Below are positions 16,695-25,408 of a stretch of DNA of 64,000 bases, piece by piece. The translations under genes were made by a program, and so were the position numbers. The DNA is from AC-51 sp963749895. GTDB taxonomy: Bacteria; Actinomycetota; UBA4738; HRBIN12. The notes below the pieces were generated by a model. The model had not been told where the DNA came from. It was given only the letters and a program-made list of their open reading frames with translations, and made no database searches. The stretch covers positions 434,001 to 498,000 of the forward strand of contig CAVVOG010000001.1 of assembly GCA_963749895.1 (NCBI GenBank). The letters run 5' to 3'. Positions within the stretch are counted from its first letter, which is position 1; each line of letters begins with the position of its first letter.

Positions 16695-16734
16695 CGGGAC
16701 ACCTCCTGTGGGGGTGACGTTCGGCTGTGGGAGC

Positions 16735-19047
16735 ATGGCGGCCGTGACCGTCGTGCCCCCTTCGGTGTTCGGAGCGCCCGTGCTGCGCACCGAGGATCCG
16801 AGGTTTCTGCGTGGCGACGCTCGATACGTGGAGGACCTGGACATCGCGGGCTCGCTCCGGGCGGTGTTCGTCCGCTCCATCTTCCCGCATGCGACGGTGA
16901 ACGGGGTGGGCGGGCTGGAGGAGGCTCGTGCGATGCCGGGCGTGGTCGCGGTGCTCACCGCCGACGATCTCGATCTGGCGCCGATGCCCCCGTCGGGCAA
17001 CGTGGAGGCGCCGGTCCACGAGGAGCTGACGCAGCCGTTCCACCGGGAGGTCCTGGCGCGCGACCGGGTGCGGTTCGTCGGGGAGGCATACGCGCTCGTG
17101 CTGGCCGAGACGCTCGGGCAGGCGGAGGACGCCGCGGAGGTCGTGTGGCTCGACGCCGAGCCGGTCGATGTCGTGCTCGATCCCGTCGAAGCCTCCGGGC
17201 CCGACGCTCCGCTCCTGTGGCCGACGATCGGGACGAACATCGCGCACCGGTTCGAGAGCGCCTGGGACGACGACGTCCTCGCCGGCGCGGACGTCGTCGT
17301 GCGCGGGCGCTTCGTGAACCAGCGGCTCGCGCCGGTCCCGATGGAGCCGCAGGCGTTCGCGGTCGTTCCCGACGCCGACGGGGGACTCATGATCTGGGCC
17401 TCGACCCAGGTGCCGTTCGACGTCCGCACCGACGTCGCCGACGCGCTCGGTCTGGATCGACGCCGCGTGCACGTCGTCGCGCCCGACGTGGGTGGAGGGT
17501 TCGGGGCGAAGCTGCAGGTCTACCCCGAGCAGCTCGCCCTCGCTCGCGCGGCCGTCATCAGCGGGCGTGCGATCCGGTGGGTCGAGACGCGGAGCGAATC
17601 GATGCTCGGGTTGACCCACGGGCGTGCCCAGATCCAGGAGGTCGAGATCGGCGCGCGGCGCGACGGGACCGTCGTCGGGATACGCGCCGACATCACCGCC
17701 GATATGGGTGCGTACCCGATCGGTGCCTATCTGCCGACGACGACCACCGAGATGCTGTGCGGTGTCTATCGGATCGGCAAGGTCGCCTTCCGAGGGAGGT
17801 CGGTCGTGACGAACGCCACGCCGGTCGCCCCGTACCGGGGCGCGGGCCGCCCGGAAGCCGCGGCCCTGATCGAGCGCGCGATGGACCTGGTCGCTGCCGA
17901 GCTCGGGCTCGACGTCGTGGAGGTCCGCCGCCGCAACCTGATCGAGCCGGGCGACGAGCCCTACACGACCGCTGCGGGCGCGACGTACGACTCGCGCGAC
18001 TACGAGAAGGCGCTCGACGAGGCGTTGCGGCTCGCCGACGTCGAGGCGCTCCGGGCGGTGCAGCGGGAACGACGGACCCGCGGCGACGTGCCGCTGCTCG
18101 GGATCGGAGTGTCGCTCTACGTCGAGGTCACCTCGTTCTTCTCGAAGGAGTTCGCCCTGGTCCGGGTCGAAGACGACGGCTCGATCACGGTCCACGTCGG
18201 GACCACCGCGAACGGTCAGGGCCACGAGACCGCCTTCGCCCAGATCGCCGGCGGGATCCTCGCCGTGCCGATCGAGCGCGTGCGCGTCGTCCATTCCGAC
18301 ACCGCGGTGGTCGAGCGGGGCGAGGGGACGTGGGGCTCCCGGTCGCTCCAGGCAGGTGGATCATCCGTCGCGCTCCGCGCCGGCGAGGTCGTGGATCGAG
18401 CTCGGGAGCTGGCCGCCGCGCTCCTGGAGGTCGACGTGGCGGACCTCGAGGGGCCGATCGACGGGGGGTTCCGGGTCGCCGGCGCGCCGGAGCGGGAGGC
18501 GTCCTGGCAGGAACTCGCCGCCGAAGCCAGCCGGAGGGACGAGCCGCTCGCGGCGAAGGGTCGCTACGCCGAGCCCGGCTCGACGTACCCGTTCGGTGCG
18601 CACGTGGCGGTCGTCGAGGTCGATCCAGAGACGGGCAAGGTGTGGCCCCTGCGCCACGTGGCGGTCGACGACTGTGGCCGGATCCTCAACCCCATGCTGG
18701 TCCGGGGCCAGCAGCACGGGGGGATCGCCCAGGGGATCGCGCAGGCGCTGTACGAGGAGGTGCGGTTCGACGATGCGGGCAACCCGATCACGGGGAACCT
18801 CACGAGCTACCTGATGCCGAGCGCGGCCGATCTCCCGCCGATCGAGGCCGCGAACACCGAGACGCCGACCGGGCTCAACCCCCTGGGCGCGAAGGGGATC
18901 GGCGAGTCCGGGACGATCGGCGCCACGCCGGCGGTCCAGAGCGCCGTCGTCGACGCACTGTCCCACATGGGGGTCCGGCACGTGGACCTCCCGTGCTCTC
19001 CCGAGCGGGTGCTGGAGGCGCTCCGGGACGCAACTGCCGTGCGGTAG
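16735..19047 (+). CDS. Xanthine dehydrogenase/CO dehydrogenase-family molybdopterin-binding subunit
   Basis: The 770-residue protein is the large, molybdenum-cofactor-binding subunit of the molybdenum hydroxylase family (CoxL, xanthine dehydrogenase). Seen in order: the N-terminal GAPVLRTEDPRFLRG segment, the cofactor loop VGGGFGAK, the active-site loop PYRGAGRPEA, GQGHETAFAQIA, and the catalytic glutamate in GAKGIGESG. The loop resembles form II CoxL (AYRGAGR) rather than form I (AYxCSFR), so CO oxidation should not be assumed; the substrate is unknown. The usual FAD and [2Fe-2S] partner genes are absent on both sides. ATG 16735 or GTG 16744 could be the start. It is divergent from the sugar dehydrogenase. 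Confidence 0.88.
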   Translation: MAAVTVVPPSVFGAPVLRTEDPRFLRGDARYVEDLDIAGSLRAVFVRSIFPHATVNGVGGLEEARAMPGVVAVLTADDLDLAPMPPSGNVEAPVHEELTQPFHREVLARDRVRFVGEAYALVLAETLGQAEDAAEVVWLDAEPVDVVLDPVEASGPDAPLLWPTIGTNIAHRFESAWDDDVLAGADVVVRGRFVNQRLAPVPMEPQAFAVVPDADGGLMIWASTQVPFDVRTDVADALGLDRRRVHVVAPDVGGGFGAKLQVYPEQLALARAAVISGRAIRWVETRSESMLGLTHGRAQIQEVEIGARRDGTVVGIRADITADMGAYPIGAYLPTTTTEMLCGVYRIGKVAFRGRSVVTNATPVAPYRGAGRPEAAALIERAMDLVAAELGLDVVEVRRRNLIEPGDEPYTTAAGATYDSRDYEKALDEALRLADVEALRAVQRERRTRGDVPLLGIGVSLYVEVTSFFSKEFALVRVEDDGSITVHVGTTANGQGHETAFAQIAGGILAVPIERVRVVHSDTAVVERGEGTWGSRSLQAGGSSVALRAGEVVDRARELAAALLEVDVADLEGPIDGGFRVAGAPEREASWQELAAEASRRDEPLAAKGRYAEPGSTYPFGAHVAVVEVDPETGKVWPLRHVAVDDCGRILNPMLVRGQQHGGIAQGIAQALYEEVRFDDAGNPITGNLTSYLMPSAADLPPIEAANTETPTGLNPLGAKGIGESGTIGATPAVQSAVVDALSHMGVRHVDLPCSPERVLEALRDATAVR

Positions 19048-19070
19048 CCGGACCCGTGTAGCGTACGCGC

Positions 19071-20876
19071 ATGACCGAGATGCCTGTGTGGGAGCGCCGG
19101 TTCCGCGCCCCGACGATCACCCTGCCCCATTGGTCCCGTCACGCGCCGGACCGCACCGTCTTCGAGTCCAACGAGAGCGGGATCTGGCAGGTCCACGCGT
19201 GGGACGTCGCGACCGGGGAACGCCGTCAGGTCTCGACCCATCCCGTCGGCGTCACGGCGGGGTTCGCGTCGCTCGATGGCTCCGAGGTCCTCTTCTGGCA
19301 GGAGGACACGGGTGACGAGACCGGACGCTGGCTGGCGCAGGCGTGGGAGGGCGGTGGCGACGAGCCATTCCTCGAAGGGGTTCCCGTCGGATGGTCCGAG
19401 GGGATGGCGCAGGCGCCCGGGGTGGTCGCGATCGGCATCAGCGACCGGGACGGCTTCGGCCTCTACGTGAGCCGCGACGGCGCACCGGCGACCCGGATCG
19501 CGTCGTCGTCCGAGTCGATCGTCCTCGGCGGCGGCTACGAGGGGCGCGTCGACATCGCGGCGTTGTCGGCGGACGGTTCGCTCCTGGTCGTGGAGCACGC
19601 GGAGCACGGGAACCAGCTCCACCCCGCCCTTCGCGTGTTCGACACGAGAACGGGCGCGGTCGTGGCCGACCAGCGGGACGAAGGGCTGGCCCTGAGCGCG
19701 ATGGCCTGGTCACCGCTGGCGGGTGACCAGCGTCTCGCGGTGGTGCACGAACGGACCGACCGTGAACGACCGGCGCTGTGGGACCTCGGTGACGGCTCGT
19801 GGACGGACCTCGCGATCGACCTGCCCGGAGACGTTCGCGCGGTCGACTGGTGGCCGGATGCGTCGGCCCTCCTCCTCCGGCATGCCTTCGAGGGACGTCA
19901 CGAGCTGATCCGCTACGACCCGGCGACCGGTGCGGCGGTGCGGATCCCCACGCCGCCTGGCGTGGTCGACGACGCCCGAGTTCGGCCCGACGGGACGGTC
20001 TGGTTCCTGCACTCGGACGGGGAGCGACGTCAGCGGGTGCTCGACGATGCCGGCAACGAGGTGGTCCGACCCGAGGGGCTCGAGGCGCCTCCCGGCCGGC
20101 CGTTCGAGTCGTGGCACTTCACGAACCGACACGGCCAGACCGTTCACGGCTTCCTGATCGCGCCCGAGGGAGAGGGGCCGTTCCCGGTCCTGATGGACGT
20201 GCACGGGGGCCCGACGTGGCTCTACGAGGACCGCTACATGCCCGACGTGCAGGCCTACGTGGACCTGGGGTTCCTGGTCGCGATCGTGAACTACCGGGGT
20301 TCCACGGGCTATGGACGTACCTGGCGCGACGCGCTGAACGGGAACGTCGGGTTCGCCGACGTGGACGACGTGACCGATGGGCTCGAGGACCTGGTGGAGC
20401 GTGGCCTCGTCGATCCCGATCGCGCCGTCGTCGCGGGCTGGTCGTGGGGCGGATACATCACGCTGATGGAGGTCGGTCGAGAGCCCGGACGCTGGCGCGC
20501 CGCGATGGCGGGTGTCCCGGTCGGCGACTACGTGCGCGCGTACGAGGAGGAGGCGCCGAGCCTCCAGGCGATGGATCGAGCCCTGATGGGGGGGACCCCT
20601 CAGGAGGTGCCGGATCTCTTCCAGCGCGGGAACCCCCTCACCTACGTGGAACACGTGGCCGCACCGGTGCTGTTCGTGATCGGCGAGAACGATTCACGCT
20701 GTCCGCTCGGACAGGCGCTCGCCTACGTCGATCGGATGAAGGAGCTCGGCAAGCCCCACGAGACGTACCTGTTCTCGACCGGGCACGGCTCCCACGAGAC
20801 GGACGAGGAGGTCCGCCAACAGCGGGTGATCCTCGGGTTCCTGAAGACGAACGTGCCCGGACTCACCGACATCTGA
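19071..20876 (+). CDS. S9-family serine peptidase (acylaminoacyl/dipeptidyl peptidase type)
   Basis: The 601-residue cytoplasmic protein has an N-terminal beta-propeller (about residues 15-330) and a C-terminal alpha/beta-hydrolase catalytic domain. The nucleophile elbow is GWSWGGY, with DVHGGPTWLYED forming the oxyanion-side loop. The aspartate is in GENDSRCP and the histidine in GHGSHETDEE. This is the prolyl oligopeptidase fold, which cleaves short peptides admitted through the propeller. It has no signal peptide. It follows the molybdenum hydroxylase gene by 23 bases and so may be co-transcribed. It converges on gdhA, with a 27-base gap. Confidence 0.9.
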   Translation: MTEMPVWERRFRAPTITLPHWSRHAPDRTVFESNESGIWQVHAWDVATGERRQVSTHPVGVTAGFASLDGSEVLFWQEDTGDETGRWLAQAWEGGGDEPFLEGVPVGWSEGMAQAPGVVAIGISDRDGFGLYVSRDGAPATRIASSSESIVLGGGYEGRVDIAALSADGSLLVVEHAEHGNQLHPALRVFDTRTGAVVADQRDEGLALSAMAWSPLAGDQRLAVVHERTDRERPALWDLGDGSWTDLAIDLPGDVRAVDWWPDASALLLRHAFEGRHELIRYDPATGAAVRIPTPPGVVDDARVRPDGTVWFLHSDGERRQRVLDDAGNEVVRPEGLEAPPGRPFESWHFTNRHGQTVHGFLIAPEGEGPFPVLMDVHGGPTWLYEDRYMPDVQAYVDLGFLVAIVNYRGSTGYGRTWRDALNGNVGFADVDDVTDGLEDLVERGLVDPDRAVVAGWSWGGYITLMEVGREPGRWRAAMAGVPVGDYVRAYEEEAPSLQAMDRALMGGTPQEVPDLFQRGNPLTYVEHVAAPVLFVIGENDSRCPLGQALAYVDRMKELGKPHETYLFSTGHGSHETDEEVRQQRVILGFLKTNVPGLTDI

Positions 20877-20903
20877 GCCCGGGCAGGTCGTGGATCGAAC
20901 GTC

Positions 20904-22265
20904 TCAGACGACGCCTTGGTCGATCATCGCGTCGGCGACCTTGACGAAGCCGGCGATGTTCGCGCCGTCGACGTAGTTCCCGGGGACGCCGTACTGCTCG
21001 GCGGTGGCCCGGACGTTCTCGTGGATCGACTTCATGATCATCTGCAGGCGCCGGTCGAGGTCGTCGCGTTCCCACGCGATCCGGCTGGCGTTCTGCGACA
21101 TCTCGAGACCGCTGACCGCGACCCCTCCGGCGTTCGCGGCCTTCGCCGGGCCGTAGAGGACCTTCGCCCTGAGGAAGCGCTCCACGCCGTCGGGGACCGT
21201 GGGCATGTTGGCGCCTTCGCTGACCAGGTAGACCCCGCCGTCGAGCAGGTTCTGGGCGTCGACGTCGTTGATCTCGTTCTGCGTCGCGCTGGGGAAGGCG
21301 CAGTTCGCCTCGATCGCCCACATGGGGTTCGAGTGTCGGGCCGGGTCGACCGCCGTGAACTCGGCCTCCGGGTACTTCTCGACGTACTCCATGATCCGAC
21401 CGCGCCGGACGTTCTTCAGGTCCATCACGTACTCGAGCTTCTCGGCGTCGATCCCGTCCTTGTCGTAGATGAACCCGCCGGAGTCGGACAGGGTGACTGG
21501 CTTGGCGCCGTAGTCGAGCAGCTTCTCGACCGTGTACTGGGCCACGTTGCCCGAGCCCGACACGAGGCAGGTCTTGCCCTCGAGCGTCTCGTCGCGCGTG
21601 GCGAGCATCTCCTGGGCGAAGTACACCGAGCCGAAGCCGGTGGCCTCCGGACGGATCAGCGAGCCTCCCCAGCTGAGTCCCTTGCCGGTGAGCACGCCCG
21701 TGAACTCGTTCTTGATCCGCTTGTACTGCCCGAACAGGTATCCGATCTCACGGCCGCCCACGCCGATATCGCCTGCCGGGACGTCGGTGAACTGCCCGAT
21801 GTGGCGCTGAAGCTCCGTCATGAAGGACTGACAGAACCGCATCACCTCACCGTCGGACCGCCCCTTCGGGTCGAAGTCAGCCCCGCCCTTGCCGCCGCCC
21901 ATCGGGAGCGTCGTCAGGGCGTTCTTGAAGACCTGCTCGAACGCCAGGAACTTCAGCATGCCGAGGTAGACGGTGGGGTGGAATCGCAGACCGCCCTTGT
22001 ACGGGCCGATCGCGCTGTTCATCTCGACACGGAAGCCGCGGTTCACCTGGACCTCACCGAGGTCGTCGACCCAGGGGACGCGGAACATGATGACGCGCTC
22101 GGGCTCGACCATCCGTTCGAGGATGCGGGCGTCGACGTAGCGGGGGTTGAGCCGCAGGACGATGTCGACCGAGTCGGTCACCTCGTGGACGGCCTGATGG
22201 AACTCGGGCTCGCCGGGGTTCTTCGCCGTGACGGACGCCATCAGCTTCTTCGAGTACTCGCTCAT
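20904..22265 (-). CDS. gdhA: NADP-type glutamate dehydrogenase
   Basis: The 453-residue protein has the length and sequence of hexameric NADP-specific glutamate dehydrogenases, which make glutamate from 2-oxoglutarate and ammonium. Visible features are the substrate-binding KGGLRFHPTV, the catalytic lysine region PMGGGKGGADFDPKG, and the dinucleotide-binding SGSGNVAQY. The C-terminal half contains the typical ATQNEINDVDA stretch. ATG 22265 is chosen for the GGAGGT ribosome site six bases upstream. A promoter-like element and two inverted repeats lie 130-200 bases upstream, so transcription is probably regulated, plausibly by nitrogen status (inference). Confidence 0.95.
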   Translation of the reverse strand: MSEYSKKLMASVTAKNPGEPEFHQAVHEVTDSVDIVLRLNPRYVDARILERMVEPERVIMFRVPWVDDLGEVQVNRGFRVEMNSAIGPYKGGLRFHPTVYLGMLKFLAFEQVFKNALTTLPMGGGKGGADFDPKGRSDGEVMRFCQSFMTELQRHIGQFTDVPAGDIGVGGREIGYLFGQYKRIKNEFTGVLTGKGLSWGGSLIRPEATGFGSVYFAQEMLATRDETLEGKTCLVSGSGNVAQYTVEKLLDYGAKPVTLSDSGGFIYDKDGIDAEKLEYVMDLKNVRRGRIMEYVEKYPEAEFTAVDPARHSNPMWAIEANCAFPSATQNEINDVDAQNLLDGGVYLVSEGANMPTVPDGVERFLRAKVLYGPAKAANAGGVAVSGLEMSQNASRIAWERDDLDRRLQMIMKSIHENVRATAEQYGVPGNYVDGANIAGFVKVADAMIDQGVV

Positions 22266-22400
22266 GAGGGACCTCCGTGTGTTCATACGCGTGGCCATGG
22301 GTGGAGGGGTGAGGGAAGGGCGGCTGGTGCTGGGCGGCCCGAAGGCACACGAGCATCGGGTGCTCGTCCACGTCGACTCCGGGCGTGTATCGCCTCCCCG

Positions 22401-22426
22401 CTCGGCGGTGTCGCGAGACCGCCGAG
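22401..22426 (-). promoter_or_regulatory. Leader hairpin upstream of gdhA
   Basis: CTCGGCGGT and ACCGCCGAG form a perfect 9-bp stem with an 8-base loop, about 136-161 bases upstream of the gdhA start. If transcription begins near 22442 this hairpin lies in the 5' untranslated region. I do not recognise a known riboswitch. Confidence 0.5.
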
Positions 22427-22461
22427 GGAACCTTTCCTCGTTGGCGCAAGCATAGGTTCCC
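22426..22461. promoter_or_regulatory. Inverted repeat over the gdhA promoter
   Basis: GGGAACCT at 22426-22433 and AGGTTCCC at 22454-22461 form a perfect inverted repeat with a 20-base spacer. One arm lies between the proposed -35 and -10 elements, and the other near the expected transcript start, as for an operator. Confidence 0.45.
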
Positions 22462-22476
22462 CTGACCCCCGTTCAA
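22449..22476 (-). promoter_or_regulatory. Candidate sigma-70 promoter of gdhA
   Basis: On the minus strand TTGAAC (22476-22471) and TATGCT (22454-22449) are separated by 16 bases, close to the housekeeping consensus. This predicts transcription starting near 22442, giving a leader of about 175 bases before gdhA. Confidence 0.4.
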
Positions 22477-22536
22477 AGGCACGGATGGTCCCGCCCCGAG
22501 GGGGCCGGTTGGACCGCGACTGCTACGGTGGTCGGC

Positions 22537-22812
22537 ATGCCGAAGTGGCTCGCGATCGTCACCGCGCCGCTCGTCGCCTTCGCGATCTGGAAGGTCGGGA
22601 TCGCATCGCTGCGATCGTTGGGCGGTCAGGCGCCGGGGTCGCTGGACGAACAGAAGCCACCGGACGAGCCCGAAGATGTCGAGGATCTCGACGTCTACCT
22701 CGTCTGTGGCGAGTGCGGAACGGAGTTCCGCGTCTCGAAGTTGGGCGAGTTGCAGATCCCCCGCCACTGTGGCGAGAAGATGCATCTCGTCCAGCGTCCG
22801 AGCCCCGCGTGA
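22537..22812 (+). CDS. Small membrane protein with zinc ribbon
   Basis: The 91-residue protein has one N-terminal membrane segment (LAIVTAPLVAFAIW), an acidic linker and a C-terminal zinc-ribbon-like module with CGECG and, later, HCGEKM. The cysteines and histidine could bind one zinc. No family name can be given. ATG 22537 is preferred over the upstream GTG because it lies directly before the basic residue and membrane segment. Divergent from gdhA, 271 bases apart; the DnaA-box-like cluster follows its stop. Confidence 0.65.
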   Translation: MPKWLAIVTAPLVAFAIWKVGIASLRSLGGQAPGSLDEQKPPDEPEDVEDLDVYLVCGECGTEFRVSKLGELQIPRHCGEKMHLVQRPSPA

Positions 22813-22827
22813 CCCGTTCCCGCCGGG

Positions 22828-22944
22828 TTATCCACGGCAGTTTTCCACGTTTGGCACGTTGGATCTCCGCCGGTTATCCACAGTCCATGAACACCCAGCG
22901 AACACCGCGGGTCTTTCCACCATGTGGAGAACCCCTGTGGAGGA
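22828..22944. other. Cluster of DnaA-box-like 9-mers
   Basis: Between two genes lies one perfect TTATCCACA (22874-22882), a one-mismatch TTATCCACG (22828-22836), and TGTGGAGAA (22923-22931), whose complement TTCTCCACA also has one mismatch. Weaker copies are at 22841-22849, 22913-22921 and 22936-22944. Density is high for such GC-rich DNA. Whether this is an origin, a DnaA titration site or a regulatory site cannot be decided here. Confidence 0.55.
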
Positions 22945-22979
22945 ATGACAGCGATGTGATTCGACGGTGGGGCTGCGAC

Positions 22980-23231
22980 TCAGCGCCAGAAGGTGACCCC
23001 GAAGAAGCCCACCGCGATCAGCCCCAGTCCGGTGACGAGCCAGGTGTTCGAGGCCGAGTCGCCGCGCGTGTAGTTCCACACGATCACGACGACCCCGATC
23101 CCCATGATCGCGAGCATCAGCGGTCCGTACCAACGCGGGCTTGCCTTCGATTTCTTCCGCTTCTGGGGTTCCAGCTGGTAGCGGGTGTTCGTGCGCTTCT
23201 GGCGGCCTCGGGACTCCGGCATGGCGCTCAT
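22980..23231 (-). CDS. crgA: Cell division protein CrgA
   Basis: The 83-residue protein has the CrgA layout: a basic N-terminus (MPESRGRQKRTNTRYQ and a run of lysines), the conserved SPRWYGPLMLAIM at the first membrane segment, a short loop (WNYTRG) and a second membrane segment. CrgA helps recruit septal cell-wall synthesis proteins to the FtsZ ring in actinobacteria. ATG 23231 overlaps the stop of the penicillin acylase gene by 4 bases (ATGA), making it the last gene of a four-gene operon. Confidence 0.93.
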   Translation of the reverse strand: MSAMPESRGRQKRTNTRYQLEPQKRKKSKASPRWYGPLMLAIMGIGVVVIVWNYTRGDSASNTWLVTGLGLIAVGFFGVTFWR

Positions 23232-25408
23232 GGTACCGGTGCGGGGCCGGGTTCGAGCGTCAGTGTCGCCACGGTTGCGGCCTCGATCGCGGCGGGCGAG
23301 AAGGCGAGCGGGCGGAGCTCACCCGCCGCGTAGAGGTCGATCTGGTCGGCCCAGTGCGGCGACGCGGGATCGCCGCTGTTCCCGCTCGGCAGGACACCGG
23401 CGCTGCGGTCGAGGTCGGAGAGGTCGTACACGACCCGCCACGACGGGATCACCGCCGTCGCGAAGCCCTGGGTGCCGTCGATCCCCGCCTGGTTCACGGT
23501 CTGTTCGTCGCCACCCCACGGCAGGTCGGCCGCGACGAACAGCTCCTCGAGCCCCGGGATCGACGCGAGCGGGTGGGCGAGGCGGAGCCGGTGGAGCTCG
23601 CCCCAGGTTCGGCCGTCGGCCCGGCCGATCGCGTCGTCGAGCGCAGCGCGGAGCAGGTCGTCGTCGAGCCAGCCGTCGTGGCGGTCGCGCAGGAGGCGAG
23701 GCAGGGCTACGCACCGGAACGGTTCGCGCCACGCGAGGTACGCGTCCGTCAGCTCCTCACCGAGTCGCGGCGTCAGCACTCGCCGGGCGATCTCGTCGCA
23801 CCACGTTTCGAAGAGGGCGGCCGGGACGGAGTCGGCGGCGAGGTCGCCGTCCCACGCGTCCAGCTGGGTCAGGGCGTCGCGCTGGGCGTCGGTGGCGGGT
23901 GCGAGGGTGGCCAGCATCGAGCGGGTCTCGCGGGCCGGGAGCGACACCGTGTCGGTCTGGATCGCGGCCATCGAGGCGACGTCGTGTTCGTCGCGCGCCG
24001 CCAGCAGGTCGCCGATCCGTCGGGCTCGGTAGGGCTGGTGGAAGTCGTGCGAGATCGGATGGGGGCTGTCGGTGGCGAGCAGTCCGTCGTTCGCCGTGAC
24101 GATCGCTCCCTCGCCGGGGTCCCGGAGCGTCGGGAGGTCGTCGGGGGCGATCCACCCGGCCCACTCGGCGGCCGGCGTTCCGGAGACCACCGGTCGCAGG
24201 CCGTCTCCCTGGGCGCGGACGGGGTGCCGGCCCGTGCACTGGTATCCGATCGTGCCGTCGACGTCGGCGTACACGAAGTTCTGCCCCGGACACCCGACCT
24301 GGAGCGCCGCCGTGCGGAACTCCTCGAAGCTCCGTGCGCGTGCTGCCTCGAGGGCGATCGTCGGACGCATGCCGTGCTCGTGACCGGTCCAGTGCAGGGC
24401 GTACGGGCGTGCGAGCGGCTCGTAGGTGGGCGAGAGCATGCCGAGCGGCGCGGTGTCGAGGACCGGGCCGTACCGCGTCTGGCGCACCTCGACCCGGCGA
24501 GGCTCGGGTTCCCCGCGGACCACGATCTCCTCCACGCGCGCGCCCGTGACGTCGTCGTCGCCGACCTCGACGAGGTCCTGGACGTCGCCCGTGACGTTCG
24601 TGGCCCCCCACGCGTGGTGCGGCGTCGCGCCCAGGATCACCCCCGGCGTGAAGGTGAGTGCTACGCCGCGGACGTCGAGGTCGGGCGCGCGCAGGTGCAC
24701 CTCGAACCACGCCCCCGGCTGGAGCGCGAGCAGGTGCGGATCGTTCGCCAGCAGCGGTTTCCCGGACACCGTGCGTGATCCTGCGAGCACCCAGGCGTTC
24801 GAGCCCAGACCGGTACCGCCTGAGACCGGCGGCATCAGGAGTCCGGCGACGTCGTCACCCGCCCGTTCGGCGATCCGGGCCCGCAGCAGCTCCTGCTCGT
24901 GGTTGTTCGATAACCCCCAGGCGAGGTAGGCGAACCCGGCCGCCCAGATCCCTGGGTCGTCGGGGAGCTCGGGCGCCAGGTCGAGCAGTTGGTACTCGAG
25001 CGGGCGCGAAGGCATCGCGTCGATCCAGGCCCGGACGCCGGCGCGGAAGCGGGCATGCATCGCGTGATCTCGATCGTCCCACGTCTCCAGGTAGCGCCGC
25101 CCGGCCTGGTGCAGGCCCACGGTGCGGACGAACCGGTCAGCCTCGAATGCGCGCTCACCGACGACCTCGGACAGGCGTCCCGTCGCGGCCCGGAGCGCCA
25201 GGTCCAGCTGGAAGAGCCGCTCACCGGCCGTGACGAGACCCTGTGCGAACCACAGGTCTTCGAGCGAGTCGGCGTCGATCACCGGGACGCCCCACGCGTC
25301 GCGTCGCACGGTCGCGTCTTCACGGAGACCGGCGATCTCGAGCCGCCCCTGCAGGGGGAACGCGGACGCCGCGGCCTGGGCGCGGAGCGCGTCGATGAGC
25401 CCGCTCAT
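23228..25408 (-). CDS. Penicillin acylase family N-terminal nucleophile hydrolase
   Basis: The 726-residue protein matches the penicillin amidase/acyl-homoserine-lactone acylase family, amide hydrolases that cut themselves into two chains before a catalytic serine. The predicted nucleophile is Ser203 in GLGSNAW, and upstream lies VRRDAWGVPVIDADS, typical of the small chain; NDPHLLALQPG and WGATNVTGD follow in the large chain. Unlike most members it has no signal peptide and should be cytoplasmic. It overlaps the ABC exporter gene upstream and crgA downstream by 4 bases each. The natural substrate is unknown. Confidence 0.88.
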   Translation of the reverse strand: MSGLIDALRAQAAASAFPLQGRLEIAGLREDATVRRDAWGVPVIDADSLEDLWFAQGLVTAGERLFQLDLALRAATGRLSEVVGERAFEADRFVRTVGLHQAGRRYLETWDDRDHAMHARFRAGVRAWIDAMPSRPLEYQLLDLAPELPDDPGIWAAGFAYLAWGLSNNHEQELLRARIAERAGDDVAGLLMPPVSGGTGLGSNAWVLAGSRTVSGKPLLANDPHLLALQPGAWFEVHLRAPDLDVRGVALTFTPGVILGATPHHAWGATNVTGDVQDLVEVGDDDVTGARVEEIVVRGEPEPRRVEVRQTRYGPVLDTAPLGMLSPTYEPLARPYALHWTGHEHGMRPTIALEAARARSFEEFRTAALQVGCPGQNFVYADVDGTIGYQCTGRHPVRAQGDGLRPVVSGTPAAEWAGWIAPDDLPTLRDPGEGAIVTANDGLLATDSPHPISHDFHQPYRARRIGDLLAARDEHDVASMAAIQTDTVSLPARETRSMLATLAPATDAQRDALTQLDAWDGDLAADSVPAALFETWCDEIARRVLTPRLGEELTDAYLAWREPFRCVALPRLLRDRHDGWLDDDLLRAALDDAIGRADGRTWGELHRLRLAHPLASIPGLEELFVAADLPWGGDEQTVNQAGIDGTQGFATAVIPSWRVVYDLSDLDRSAGVLPSGNSGDPASPHWADQIDLYAAGELRPLAFSPAAIEAATVATLTLEPGPAPVP

